This document shows, one piece after another, positions 21,024 to 30,464 of a DNA stretch of 64,000 nucleotides. Numbering within the stretch: position 1 is the first letter of the stretch; each line of letters starts with the position of its first letter. Made by a program: the position numbers and the translations under genes. This stretch comes from Microbacterium azadirachtae. Its GTDB lineage: Bacteria > Actinomycetota > Actinomycetes > Actinomycetales > Microbacteriaceae. The DNA is taken from positions 62,001-126,000 of the forward strand of contig NZ_JYIT01000086.1 in assembly GCF_000956545.1 (NCBI RefSeq), written 5' to 3'. The notes under the pieces were generated by a model. That model did no database searches. It worked only from the letters and a program-made list of their open reading frames with translations, and was not told where the DNA came from.

Positions 21024-23450
21024 TCACGGCGCTCGCGCCGTCGTCCCCGGGGTCGGCCCCGGCGTCTCCGCCGGCACCGGGCGCGCGGTCCAGACGCGCA
21101 GGCCGTCCTCGCCCTCGGCCACCAGGATCGTCCCGCGCTGATCCGTGCGGAGGACCGGCGTCTGCAGGGCGCTGAGCATCTCCAGGGTGCTCGCACGCGG
21201 GTGACCGTAGTCGTTTCCCGCCCCGACGGAGATCAGCGCGAGCGCCGGATCCAGGTCCGCGTAGAGCTGCGGATCCTGATCTGCACTGCCGTGATGGGCC
21301 ACCTTCACGACCGTCATGTGGCGGGGATGCGCCATCCGGCGCAGCATGCCCTGCGACGCGGCGGAGAGATCGGCGAGGAAGAGCGACCGGGGCACGCCTC
21401 CCCCGGCGACCTCGAGGATCACGCCGACGTCGTTTCCGGGCGGGAACACCTTCTCGGCTCGGCGCGGCCACAGCACGCGCCAGTCCGCGCCGCCGAGGTG
21501 CCCGGTCATTCCCGCCGCCGCGTCGATGAGGCGCGCTCCCCCGTTCCGGAGCCGATCGAGCTGCCCCTGGTGCGCGGCAGTGTCGACCGGTCCGTGCAGC
21601 ACCACGTCGGCGCGTCCTCGAAGCAGGTCGGACGCGCCCGCATGATCGTGATCGAAATGCGTGAGCACCAGGACGTCGAGCCTGTCGACGCCGAGATCCG
21701 TGAGGCATCGCTGCAGCGGCTTCGGATCCGGCCCGGTGTCGATGAGCATCGTGCTCCCTGCGCTGCGCACCAGGATCGCGTCGCCCTGCCCGATGTCGCA
21801 CATCGCGATGCCCCAGTCCGCGGGCCGTTGCAGGAGCACCACGGGTCCGCTGACGAGTCCCCATCCGGCCGAGACGCCGAGCAGCACCGCCACCGCACCC
21901 CCGACGATCGCACGCCAGGGGTGCGGAAGCGGCCGGTGCGGCGCGATCACCCAGAACGCCGCCGCGCTGAGCGCCGCCACGGCGAGAGACGTGAGGATGC
22001 CTGCGGGAACCTCGATGGTCGCGATCGGAAGACCCGCGGTGGCGACGGCGGTCTGCGCGATCCAGGCCGAGGGCAGCCACGCCGTCGCCGCCAGCAGGTC
22101 GGCGAGAGGCGGGATCGGCAGGGTGAGGCAGGCGAGGAGACCGAGCACGGTCGCGATCGGCGACGCCGGCTCCGCGAGCAGGTTCGCGACGACCGAGACC
22201 AGTGACTGCTGCGCGGCGAACAGGGCGATGATCGGCCCGCAGGCGAGCTGCGCCGACAGCGGCACCGAGACGGCGAGCGCGACAGGACGGGGCAGCCATC
22301 GCGCGAGCCCGTCGGAGAGCGGGGGCGCGAGCACGATCAGTCCCGCCGTCGCGGCGGCGGAGAGCGCGAAGCCGGGTGCCGCGGCGAGACGGGGATCCGT
22401 CAGGAGGAGCACCGTCACGGCGAGCAGCAGCACCGACAGGCCCGCACGCGGCCGGCCGAGCAGAAGCGCCGTCATCGCTGCCGCCGCCATCGCCGCCGCC
22501 CGGATGACGCTCGGCTGCGGTGTGACCAGCACGACGAAGCCGGCCAGAGCGAGTGCGGCGACCGCGACGCGCGTCCTCCGTCCCCCTCCGCACAGCGCGA
22601 CGACTCCGAAGGCGGCTGCCGCGACGAGCGCCAGGTTGCTGCCACTGACCGCCGTCAGGTGCGAGAGACCGCTCGCCTTCATGGCGTCGCCGAGCTCCGC
22701 GCTCACCGACCGGACGTCGCCGACGGCCAGGCCCGGCAGCAGCTCCGACCCGGGCTCCGGCAGCCGCTGGGCACGGACGATGAATGCGGCGCGCACGTCG
22801 CCGGCGATCGTCTCGACCGGACCCCCGCGGGACACCTGCACCACCGGCTGCTGAGCGAAGAGCACGACCGCGGCGCGCTCTCCGGCGTCGGCCGCCTTGA
22901 CCTGCGCCGTGAACCGCAGAACGGTTCCCGGTCCGAGGGAGCTCCAGCGCTCCTCCGACCGCACTCCGACGCGCACGGGCACCGACAGGGGCGCCGGATC
23001 GTCCCCCGTGCCGAGCCGCACCGCATCCGCGTCGGCCCAGAGCCGCCCGTCGGCGCCGAGCGAGGGCAGCGAGCGCACGCTCACCTCGGCGCCCACCACA
23101 TGGCCGGCGAAAGCGGCGGCACGGTCGCGTGCGGGAGCGTCCCCCGCCGCCGAAAGGCCGATCGCAGCGGCGACCGCGAGACACACCACGGCCAGCGGAC
23201 CGGCGTGCGCGAGCAGCCGGGCCGCGGCGCCGTTGCCTGGTCGGCGACGGGCGAACAAGATCAGCACCACGGCGAGAGCCGTCGCCCCCGCGAGCGGCCC
23301 TCCCGACGCGGGCAGGAACGAGACAAGCAACCCTGCCAGCCAGGCCGTGACGGCGACCGGGACCATCCGCACATCCCGCAGCCGGCGAGGCGGCGTGCGC
23401 GCCCCTCCCGTCCGCGACGGCACGCGGACGGCGCCCGACGTCGCGCTCAT
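21024..23450 (-). CDS. comEC: ComEC/Rec2 DNA-uptake channel protein
   Basis: A polytopic membrane protein of 808 residues with the domain order of ComEC: N-terminal soluble DUF4131/OB-like part (about 100-230), the Competence membrane domain starting near GLSHLTAVSGSNLALVAAAAFGV, and a C-terminal metallo-beta-lactamase-like domain with VLTHFDHDHAG, the HxHxDH-type metal site. In competent bacteria it carries single-stranded DNA across the membrane. Its ATG overlaps the comEA stop (ATGA). No pilus or ComEA-independent uptake genes are in the window, so transformability cannot be judged. Confidence 0.93.
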   Translation of the reverse strand: MSATSGAVRVPSRTGGARTPPRRLRDVRMVPVAVTAWLAGLLVSFLPASGGPLAGATALAVVLILFARRRPGNGAAARLLAHAGPLAVVCLAVAAAIGLSAAGDAPARDRAAAFAGHVVGAEVSVRSLPSLGADGRLWADADAVRLGTGDDPAPLSVPVRVGVRSEERWSSLGPGTVLRFTAQVKAADAGERAAVVLFAQQPVVQVSRGGPVETIAGDVRAAFIVRAQRLPEPGSELLPGLAVGDVRSVSAELGDAMKASGLSHLTAVSGSNLALVAAAAFGVVALCGGGRRTRVAVAALALAGFVVLVTPQPSVIRAAAMAAAAMTALLLGRPRAGLSVLLLAVTVLLLTDPRLAAAPGFALSAAATAGLIVLAPPLSDGLARWLPRPVALAVSVPLSAQLACGPIIALFAAQQSLVSVVANLLAEPASPIATVLGLLACLTLPIPPLADLLAATAWLPSAWIAQTAVATAGLPIATIEVPAGILTSLAVAALSAAAFWVIAPHRPLPHPWRAIVGGAVAVLLGVSAGWGLVSGPVVLLQRPADWGIAMCDIGQGDAILVRSAGSTMLIDTGPDPKPLQRCLTDLGVDRLDVLVLTHFDHDHAGASDLLRGRADVVLHGPVDTAAHQGQLDRLRNGGARLIDAAAGMTGHLGGADWRVLWPRRAEKVFPPGNDVGVILEVAGGGVPRSLFLADLSAASQGMLRRMAHPRHMTVVKVAHHGSADQDPQLYADLDPALALISVGAGNDYGHPRASTLEMLSALQTPVLRTDQRGTILVAEGEDGLRVWTARPVPAETPGPTPGTTARAP

Positions 23451-24094
23451 ACGCGCACTCGATCCCGGATACCGGCGAGCATCTTCTCGCCGATGCCGGA
23501 GACGCCGAGCAGATCGTCGACGCTGGTGAACCGACCGTTCGCGGTGCGCCACTCGATGATGCGCTGCGCGATCGCCGGACCCACCCGGGGCAGCTCCTCG
23601 AGCGCTGCGGCATCGGCCGTGTTGAGATCGATCAGCGCACTCGTCGTCGCGGGGACGGCCGTCGATGGGCTTCCGGCAGACCCGGCGGAGTCCGGCGTCC
23701 CGCCCTGCGCGGGCACCAGGATCTGCTCCCCGTCGGTGAGGGGCCGCGCGAGGTTCACCGCAGCCAGATCGGCGGTCGGCAGCGTGCCGCCCGCCGCGGC
23801 CAGGGCATCGGCCACCCTCGCCCCGTCGTCGAGCACATAGAGTCCCGGCGTGGCGACGTCGCCCAGCACATGCACATACACGCTCCCCGCCGAGATCCCT
23901 CGGCCCCCGGCGCTGGGCTCCGCGGTGACGGCGATCTGGGCCGGGCCGGTCGAGCGGCTCACCAACCCGATCCCGACGGTCACCGACACGGCCGCCAGCG
24001 CCACGACCACCGCCGCGCCGAGCCCGAGCCGGAGCCGCCGCCTCCCCGGGACGACGACGGGCTCCGTGCTCTCGGACTCCGCGATCTCTGTCAC
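23447..24094 (-). CDS. comEA: ComEA helix-hairpin-helix DNA-binding protein
   Basis: A membrane-anchored DNA receptor of 215 residues. A short cytoplasmic N-terminus is followed by one membrane helix (about 20-45), an SLBB domain (VYVHVLGDVATPGLYVLDDGARV) and a C-terminal double helix-hairpin-helix (LIDLNTADAAALEELPRVGPAIA, then DDLLGVSGIGEKML). The start is GTG 24094, 6 bases after a TAACGT box, suggesting a leaderless message. comEC follows with overlapping stop and start codons. Confidence 0.93.
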   Translation of the reverse strand: MTEIAESESTEPVVVPGRRRLRLGLGAAVVVALAAVSVTVGIGLVSRSTGPAQIAVTAEPSAGGRGISAGSVYVHVLGDVATPGLYVLDDGARVADALAAAGGTLPTADLAAVNLARPLTDGEQILVPAQGGTPDSAGSAGSPSTAVPATTSALIDLNTADAAALEELPRVGPAIAQRIIEWRTANGRFTSVDDLLGVSGIGEKMLAGIRDRVRV

Positions 24095-24100
24095 ACGGTG

Positions 24101-24106
24101 ACGTTA
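24101..24106 (-). promoter_or_regulatory. Candidate -10 box of leaderless comEA
   Basis: TAACGT on the minus strand, 6 bases before GTG 24094. It overlaps a plus-strand TAGGCT (24105-24110) that itself lies 7 bases before an ATG at 24118, so the two strands share this promoter core. Confidence 0.4.
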
Positions 24107-24258
24107 GGCTCCGCGACATGTCCGGCGCGGGACGCCCGCAGAACCCGTGCGCAACCCCGGCGAGTGCTGCCGTGTGGAGGGCGCAGGGGCGACCGCCCGC
24201 CCGTGCCGCACCGGATACGCTGAACCCGTCCCCCGACACGCGATCGACCGGAGCGACC

Positions 24259-24861
24259 ATGCGCCTGCACGACTTCCTCCCGCCCCACACCGCCGCCGCC
24301 CGCGGCGCCCGAGAGCTGGTCGCGCAGTTCCACTCCTCCGCGCTGTCGAACCACGTGCACCGCAGCTGGCTCTGGGCCGAGGCCTTCGCGCTCGTCGAGG
24401 GACGCACCGGCATCGACCACGAGTTGCTCTACACGGCCGCGCTGCTGCACGACATCGGCCTCGCCCCCGAGTACGACAACCACGTGCTCGGCTACGAGGA
24501 GGCGGGCGGCTTCGTCGGGGAGGCGCTGGCCGCCGGCGCCGGCTGGCCGGCCACGCGGCGGCGGCGCGTCAACGAGGTCATCGTGCGCCACAACTGGCCC
24601 TCGGTCGACCCCGATCTCGATGTGGAGGGCTACCTGCTGGAGACTGCCACCGGACTCGACGTGTCCGGACGGCGCGACGAGGAGATCCCCGTGGAGTTCC
24701 GCCGCGAGGTGCTCGCCGCCTACCCCCGGCTCGATCTGGCCGACGAGTTCGGCGGGTCGGTGCGCACGCAGTCGGAGCGCAAGCCGCACAGCCACGCGCG
24801 ACGCCTCATCGACGGCGGTCTGATCGGCAAGCTCGCGGCCAACCCGCTCGAGCGCCTCTGA
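24259..24861 (+). CDS. HD-domain protein, cyanamide-hydratase-like
   Basis: A cytoplasmic protein of about 200 residues with an HD metal-binding domain. The signature is HRSWLWAEAF, then LLYTAALLHDIGLAPEYDNH, with His-Asp in LLHD. The layout resembles the Ddi2/cyanamide hydratase HD group, but the substrate is unknown. GGAG 6 bases before ATG 24259 and a TACGCT box at 24216-24221 support this start. An alternative leaderless start at ATG 24118, 7 bases after TAGGCT, would add 47 low-complexity residues. Confidence 0.78.
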   Translation: MRLHDFLPPHTAAARGARELVAQFHSSALSNHVHRSWLWAEAFALVEGRTGIDHELLYTAALLHDIGLAPEYDNHVLGYEEAGGFVGEALAAGAGWPATRRRRVNEVIVRHNWPSVDPDLDVEGYLLETATGLDVSGRRDEEIPVEFRREVLAAYPRLDLADEFGGSVRTQSERKPHSHARRLIDGGLIGKLAANPLERL

Positions 24862-24893
24862 GCGGATCCGGGATCCCCCGCGAAGCCGCCCCC

Positions 24894-26672
24894 TCAGCGC
24901 CCCAGCGCGGCGCGCAGCGCGTCGGCGTAGTGCGGGCCGATCCTGTCGTGCCCTGCCTGCGTGAGATGCACGTTGTCGGCCTGCGGCGCCGCGTAGTCGC
25001 TCACCCACCCCGCGACCGACACGGCGTGGACGCCGATCCGCCGGGCCTCCTCCGTCACCGCCGCGTCCATCGCCCGCCGCGCCGCATGGGCCGCGTCGCT
25101 GCGGCTCATCACGCCGTTGACCACGATCGCGGCGTTCGGATAGGCCTCGCGCAGCATGCCGATGAGCTGATCCTCAGCCGCCGCCACCTCGGTGGAGGGG
25201 CGCTTCTGCGCGGCGTCGTTGCCTCCCAGTGTCACGATCACGACACCAGGATCCCCCTCGGGGAGCAGGAGACGGTTGCTGGACACGCTCTCGGTGAATC
25301 CCGCGCCGAGCCCGCTGATCGGCGCCAGGTAGCCGGATCCGCCGAAGCCGAGCTTCACGATGTGGGAGAACCCGGCTCCCTGCGCTCCCTGCTCGATCCA
25401 GGAATTCCCTCCGCACTGGGAGTCGCACAGCAGCACCGCCGTGGATGCGTCGACCGGAGTCGAGGGAATCGTGAGCAGTCGCCCCGCGCGCAGCACGGTC
25501 TGCCCCTTCTGCCAGTCCTGGTGCGATCCGCGGTCGTCGCTCCAGGAGTCCTTCGTCGGCCAGCCGAACCTCGCCGGATCCGCCGTCCAGACCGCGAAGT
25601 TCGCCGCATCCAGCCGGAACACCCCTGAGCCCTCGTGCCACAGCAGCACGCCGCCGGTGAAGCTCTGATAGCGGCCGCCGGGCACGTCGACCTTGTCGCC
25701 CGTGGGAGGACCCAGTTCGCCCTCGGGGCCGCCGAGCTCCTCGTAGCGGTTCTGGATGTCCCCCGCCGTGGTCGCGCGGATCGTCCCGTCGCTGTCCGAT
25801 CGGTACAGCACGCCGCCCTGGAAGGACTGCATCGAGCCGCCCTCGAAGCGCGACGCCTCGGCCGTCGGAAGGCCGAGAGCCCCATCGGCTCCTCCGCGCT
25901 CACGGTACGACGCCAGGAACGGCGTCTGGACCGAGTGCGCTCCCGTGCCCGACGACCACCACACCTCGCCGCCGTCGAACTCCTGCACGAGCCGGTCACC
26001 CGACGCGCGCTGGGTGCTCTTCGGATAGCCGAGCGGGCCGGAGGCCGAGCCGGCACGGCGATGGGCGTCGGCGATGTCGGAGACCGTCAGCACGGCTCGC
26101 CCGTCCCTGACGTAGACGACGCCGTTCACGAACTCCTGCACCCGGGCGCCGCGCCGATCCGCGTGCTCCGTCGTCGTGGGGAAGCCGAGCCCCCCGCGCT
26201 CCTCGGAGTACCGCAGCCACGACCGCCAGACCGCGCCGCGCACAAGGGTCGTCTCCTCGCCGTCCGCGAAGATCCCGGCCCGCTGGAAGGCCTGCCACGG
26301 CCGGTCGGCGGAACCGCTCTCGTCCGCGATCGGCAGGCCCAGGGACGCGACCCCGCCGAGCTCGTCGAAGGCTTCGCCCACGGCATCACCGCGCACGATG
26401 TGCGCGAACCCGCTCGGGCCCGCGTAGATCGACCCTCGGCGATAGTCCTGCGAGCACACCCCGCCGCTGCATGTCTCACGGTTCCACGCGGCGCCCAGCT
26501 CATCGCTGTGCCGGTGCCAGAGCACGCCGATCGCACTGGTGTCGCTCACCGGGCGCGGCAGCTGCCACGCCAGCAGCAGACCGGCGCCGGCCAGCGCCGC
26601 GATCACCACCGCCGTGCCGAGCACGCGCCTCATCACCCGGAGGGCGCGCGCTCCTTTCCCCCCGGAGCGCAC
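24894..26672 (-). CDS. Secreted LGFP-repeat protein with C-terminal SGNH hydrolase domain
   Basis: A 592-residue exported protein. A membrane/signal helix (VIAALAGAGLLLAWQL) is followed by about six LGFP repeats, recognisable as LGLP, LGFP, LGYP, LGLP, LGPP and FGWP, each with a later Q-x-F/W-x-x-G-x-hydrophobic core. LGFP repeats bind cell-wall arabinogalactan or peptidoglycan. The last 200 residues form an SGNH esterase: LLCDSQCGG (nucleophile Ser), GGND and DNVHLTQAGH (catalytic Asp and His). Deacylation of a wall polymer is a fair inference. GTG 26672 lies 4 bases after the leuS stop; ATG 26633, just before the helix, is an equally possible start. Confidence 0.82.
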   Translation of the reverse strand: MRSGGKGARALRVMRRVLGTAVVIAALAGAGLLLAWQLPRPVSDTSAIGVLWHRHSDELGAAWNRETCSGGVCSQDYRRGSIYAGPSGFAHIVRGDAVGEAFDELGGVASLGLPIADESGSADRPWQAFQRAGIFADGEETTLVRGAVWRSWLRYSEERGGLGFPTTTEHADRRGARVQEFVNGVVYVRDGRAVLTVSDIADAHRRAGSASGPLGYPKSTQRASGDRLVQEFDGGEVWWSSGTGAHSVQTPFLASYRERGGADGALGLPTAEASRFEGGSMQSFQGGVLYRSDSDGTIRATTAGDIQNRYEELGGPEGELGPPTGDKVDVPGGRYQSFTGGVLLWHEGSGVFRLDAANFAVWTADPARFGWPTKDSWSDDRGSHQDWQKGQTVLRAGRLLTIPSTPVDASTAVLLCDSQCGGNSWIEQGAQGAGFSHIVKLGFGGSGYLAPISGLGAGFTESVSSNRLLLPEGDPGVVIVTLGGNDAAQKRPSTEVAAAEDQLIGMLREAYPNAAIVVNGVMSRSDAAHAARRAMDAAVTEEARRIGVHAVSVAGWVSDYAAPQADNVHLTQAGHDRIGPHYADALRAALGR

Positions 26673-26676
26673 GGAC

Positions 26677-29271
26677 TCAGCCCTTGACGGCGAAGTTCAC
26701 GATCTTCGGGGCGCGGACGATCACCCGCACGATCTCCTTGCCGTCGAGGGCGCGCTGCACCTTCTCGTCGGCACGGGCGAGCGCCTCCAGGTCGGCTTCG
26801 CCGATCTTGGCGGGGACGTCCAGCGTGGCGCGCACCTTGCCGTTGACCTGCACGGCGCAGGTGGCCGTGTCCTCGACGAGCAGGAGCGGATCCGCCTGAC
26901 GCCAGGTCACCAGGCCGACGGACGGCTGGTGGCCGAGGATCTCCCAGATCTCCTCCGCCGTGTGCGGGGCGACCAGGTCGAGCATCACGGCCAGGGTCTC
27001 CGCGGCCTCCCGCACGGCGGGATCGGCGGCCCCGGCACCGGTGTCGATCGTCTTGCGGATCGCGTTCACCAGCTCCATCAGACGCGCGACGAGCACGTTG
27101 AACTTCGTCTGCTCGACCAGCGCCGGGGCATCCGCCAGCAGGTGGTGGGTGACGCGGCGGAGGGCCGCGTCACCGCCGGCGAAGACGACGTCGACCGGGC
27201 TCGCCACGTCGTGCGCGACGCGCAGCGCGCGGGCCAGGAACTTCTGCGCACCGGTGGTGGAGACGTCCTTCCAGTCCTTGTCGTCCTCCACAGGACCCGC
27301 GAACGCCAGGGCGACGCGCAGGGCATCGGCGCCGTAGGCATCCAGCTCCTCCTGGAACAGCACCAGGTTGCCCTTGCTCTTGGACATCTTGGCGCCGTCC
27401 AGGATCACCATGCCCTGGTTGATCAGGCTGGAGAACGGCTCCGTGAAGTCGATCAGCCCCATGTCGAACAGCACCTTGGTGATGAACCGGGCGTACAGCA
27501 GGTGCAGGATCGCGTGCTCGACGCCGCCGATGTAGGAGTCGATCGGCGCCCAGCGCCGCGCCTCGTCGACGTCGAACGCGACGGTGTCGCTGTTCGGCGA
27601 CAGGAAGCGCAGGAAGTACCAGGAGCTGTCCACGAACGTGTCCATGGTGTCCGGGTCGCGCAGCGCCGGCTCCCCGGTGGTCGGGTCGACCGTGCGCACC
27701 CACGACTCCGCGGCGCCCAGCGGGCTCGATCCCTTCGGGGAGAGATCCAGGCCCTCGACGCTGGGCAGGCGCACGGGCAGCTGGGCCTCCGGCACCGGCA
27801 CGATCTCGCCGTCCTGCGTGTGCAGCATCGGGATCGGGGTGCCCCAGAAGCGCTGACGCGAGATCAGCCAGTCGCGCAGGCGGTAGTTCTTGGCTGCACG
27901 CCCGGTGCCCGCCGCCTCCAGCTGCTCGATCGCACGGGCGATCGCGTTGCGCTTGGACAGGCCGTTCAGCTCGCCGGAGTTGATCATGCGCCCGTCGCCG
28001 GTGAGGGCGACACCGGTCTTGCCAGGGTGCTGATCGTCGAGCGACTCCAGCGGCTCGATCGGAACGCCGTCCTCGTCCACCTCGATGACGGGCAGCGCGC
28101 CGGTGATCGGGGCCGTGGTGTCCACGACCACCTTCACGGGCAGGTCGAAGGCGCGCGCGAAGTCGAGGTCGCGCTGGTCGTGCGCGGGCACGGCCATGAC
28201 CGCCCCGTGCCCGTAGTCGGCGAGCACGTAGTCGGCCGCCCAGATGGGCAGGCGCTCGCCGTTGACCGGGTTGATCGCGTAGCGGTCCAGGAACACGCCG
28301 GTCTTCGGACGGTCGGCGGACTGCCGGTCGATCTCGCTGGTCTTCTGCACCTGGGTCAGATAGTCCGCGAAGCGCTTGCGGACATCCTCATCCGCCCCCG
28401 CGGCGAGCTCCGCCGCCAGGTCGGAGTCCGGGGCGACGACCATGAAGGTCGCGCCGTGCAGCGTGTCGGGACGCGTGGAGAAGACCGTGACCACGCCCTC
28501 GCGTCCCTCGATCTCGAAGTCGACGTCGGCGCCGACCGAGCGGCCGATCCAGTTGCGCTGCATCTGCAGCACCTTGTGCGGCCAGAAGCCCTCGAGCTGG
28601 TTCAGGTCGTCCAGCAGCCGGTCGGCGTAGTCGGTGATCCGGAAGTACCACTGCGTGAGGTTCTTCTTCACGACCTCGGCGCCGCAGCGCTCACAGCGTC
28701 CGTCGACGACCTGCTCGTTCGCCAGCACCGTCTGGTCGTTGGGGCACCAGTTGACCGGGCTCTTCTTGCGGTACGCCAGACCGCGCTCGTACAGCTTCAG
28801 GAACAGCCACTGGTTCCAGCGGTAGTACTCCTCATCGGACGTGTGCAGCTCCCGGCTCCAGTCGAACGAGACGCCGTACGTCTGGAAGCTCGCCTTCTGC
28901 TGGGCGATGTTCTGATACGTCCACTCGCGCGGGTCCGCGCCGCGGCGGATGGCCGCGTTCTCGGCGGGCAGGCCGAACGAGTCCCAGCCGATCGGGTTCA
29001 GCACGTTGTGCCCGCGGTGCCGCCAGAACCGCGCGACGATGTCCGAATACAGATAGTTCTCGGCATGCCCCATGTGGAGGTCGCCCGAGGGGTACGGGAA
29101 CATCGCGAGCACGTACTTGCGCGGGCGGACGTCCTCGGCGCCGCCGGCGCGGAACGTCTGGTTCTGCGCCCAGTACGCCTGCCACTTGTCCTGGAGCTCG
29201 CGCACCGACAGCGAGTCGTCATTCGACGGGGAGGCGGTGTGGGACGGGTTCTCAGACAACACGACGACCAT
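26677..29271 (-). CDS. leuS: Leucyl-tRNA synthetase
   Basis: Charges tRNA-Leu. The full 864-residue class I synthetase has HMGH (66-69, the HIGH motif) in YPSGDLHMGHAEN, a CP1 editing domain with the threonine-rich STRPDTLHGAT, the zinc-like CERC insertion, WCPNDQTVLANEQ, and the KMSKS loop in DGAKMSKSKGN. The C-terminal domain ends VRAPKIVNFAVKG. A TAATCT box at 29315-29320 is a good -10 candidate. The secreted LGFP protein gene follows after 4 bases. Confidence 0.98.
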   Translation of the reverse strand: MVVVLSENPSHTASPSNDDSLSVRELQDKWQAYWAQNQTFRAGGAEDVRPRKYVLAMFPYPSGDLHMGHAENYLYSDIVARFWRHRGHNVLNPIGWDSFGLPAENAAIRRGADPREWTYQNIAQQKASFQTYGVSFDWSRELHTSDEEYYRWNQWLFLKLYERGLAYRKKSPVNWCPNDQTVLANEQVVDGRCERCGAEVVKKNLTQWYFRITDYADRLLDDLNQLEGFWPHKVLQMQRNWIGRSVGADVDFEIEGREGVVTVFSTRPDTLHGATFMVVAPDSDLAAELAAGADEDVRKRFADYLTQVQKTSEIDRQSADRPKTGVFLDRYAINPVNGERLPIWAADYVLADYGHGAVMAVPAHDQRDLDFARAFDLPVKVVVDTTAPITGALPVIEVDEDGVPIEPLESLDDQHPGKTGVALTGDGRMINSGELNGLSKRNAIARAIEQLEAAGTGRAAKNYRLRDWLISRQRFWGTPIPMLHTQDGEIVPVPEAQLPVRLPSVEGLDLSPKGSSPLGAAESWVRTVDPTTGEPALRDPDTMDTFVDSSWYFLRFLSPNSDTVAFDVDEARRWAPIDSYIGGVEHAILHLLYARFITKVLFDMGLIDFTEPFSSLINQGMVILDGAKMSKSKGNLVLFQEELDAYGADALRVALAFAGPVEDDKDWKDVSTTGAQKFLARALRVAHDVASPVDVVFAGGDAALRRVTHHLLADAPALVEQTKFNVLVARLMELVNAIRKTIDTGAGAADPAVREAAETLAVMLDLVAPHTAEEIWEILGHQPSVGLVTWRQADPLLLVEDTATCAVQVNGKVRATLDVPAKIGEADLEALARADEKVQRALDGKEIVRVIVRAPKIVNFAVKG

Positions 29272-29314
29272 TCTTTACGGCACGGAGAAGAGCGCCCCGA
29301 ACAGGGCGACCTCC

Positions 29315-29320
29315 AGATTA
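29315..29320 (-). promoter_or_regulatory. Candidate -10 box of leuS
   Basis: TAATCT on the minus strand, in the context GGGATAATCT, 43 bases before the leuS ATG. No convincing -35 hexamer was recognised. Confidence 0.4.
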
Positions 29321-29417
29321 TCCCAGGCCGTGCCGGGCAGGGCTTCTCACCCGACCACCCCCACCATCCCCCGCGGGGAAGGAAAGAACGGGGCGGGCAT
29401 GAAAGACTAGAGCCGCT

Positions 29418-30464
29418 ATGCCCTCCTCCTCATCCCGACCGGAGCGGATCCACTGGTTCGCCCGCCTGGAGCACCGTTTCCACGCGTGGCGCGAACGGCG
29501 TGCCCGCAAGCGCGGTCGCACCGCGACGATCGTGCCGTTCCCCGGGTACGGCGGCCCGGGCTGGGTCCGCGTCGTCGGACGCGTGCTGATCCTGCCGAAG
29601 ACCCGCCGCGGCGGCAGGGATGCGAGCGTGCGCGGCTGGCGCAGCTTCGTCGGGATCCCGGTGAGCTTCGCGACCGTCACGATCACGGTCGCCGGGCGCG
29701 CGCACGAGGTCGCCGCCGACCGCGGAGGCGTGGTCGACTGCCGCATCGACGCCGACCTCCCGTCGGGATGGCAGGAGGTGACGATGTCGGTCGAAGGGCA
29801 GGATCCGATCCCCGCCCGCGTGTTCATCGTCGCCGAAGACGTGCGCTTCGGCGTCGTCTCCGACGTCGACGACACCGTCATGGTGACCGCTCTGCCGCGT
29901 CCGCTGATCGCCGCGTGGAACTCGTTCGTCGTCGACGAGCACGCCCGCACCCCGGTTCCGGGCATGGCCGTGCTCCTGGAGCGGCTGATGCGGGACAACC
30001 CCGGCTCGCCCATGATCTACCTCTCCACGGGCGCGTGGAACGTGGCGCCGACGCTGAACCGGTTCCTCTCCCGGCATCTGTTCCCGGCCGGATCCATGCT
30101 GCTCACCGACTGGGGCCCCACCCACGAGCGGTGGTTCCGCAGCGGCCGCGAGCACAAGCTGCAGAACCTCGGCCGCCTCGCCGAGGAGTTCCCGCACGTG
30201 CGCTGGCTCCTGATCGGCGACGACGGCCAGCACGACGAGGCGATCTACGGCCAGTTCCTCATCGAGCACCCGGACAGCGTCGCAGCCGTCGCGATCCGCC
30301 GCCTGCTTCCCGCCGAAGGAGTGCTGGCGGGGCGACGCGCCGCCGCGCGCGCCGACGGAGAGCAGGCCGAGCCCGACGATCTCGCCCCGTGGGTGAGCGC
30401 CGAGGACGGGGCCGGGATCCTCGACGAGCTCATCGACGCCGGCGTCGTGCGCACCGAGCCATGA
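29418..30464 (+). CDS. App1-like (DUF2183) phosphatase-domain protein
   Basis: A 348-residue protein of the App1/DUF2183 family, whose yeast member is a phosphatidate phosphatase. The HAD-like catalytic motif DVDDT occurs in FGVVSDVDDTVMV, preceded by a beta-rich N-terminal domain and followed by PMIYLSTGAWN and WLLIGDDGQHD, the third HAD motif. No signal peptide is seen. The last four bases overlap the start of the next gene (ATGA), so the two are coupled. Lipid or cell-envelope metabolism is likely, but the substrate is not shown. Confidence 0.87.
   Translation: MPSSSSRPERIHWFARLEHRFHAWRERRARKRGRTATIVPFPGYGGPGWVRVVGRVLILPKTRRGGRDASVRGWRSFVGIPVSFATVTITVAGRAHEVAADRGGVVDCRIDADLPSGWQEVTMSVEGQDPIPARVFIVAEDVRFGVVSDVDDTVMVTALPRPLIAAWNSFVVDEHARTPVPGMAVLLERLMRDNPGSPMIYLSTGAWNVAPTLNRFLSRHLFPAGSMLLTDWGPTHERWFRSGREHKLQNLGRLAEEFPHVRWLLIGDDGQHDEAIYGQFLIEHPDSVAAVAIRRLLPAEGVLAGRRAAARADGEQAEPDDLAPWVSAEDGAGILDELIDAGVVRTEP

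Noticed and set aside
24118..24258. Longer start for the HD-domain gene at ATG 24118.
   Set aside because: The extra 47 residues are low-complexity Pro/Arg/Ala and a ribosome site with a promoter-like box favours ATG 24259. The leaderless possibility is noted in the feature.
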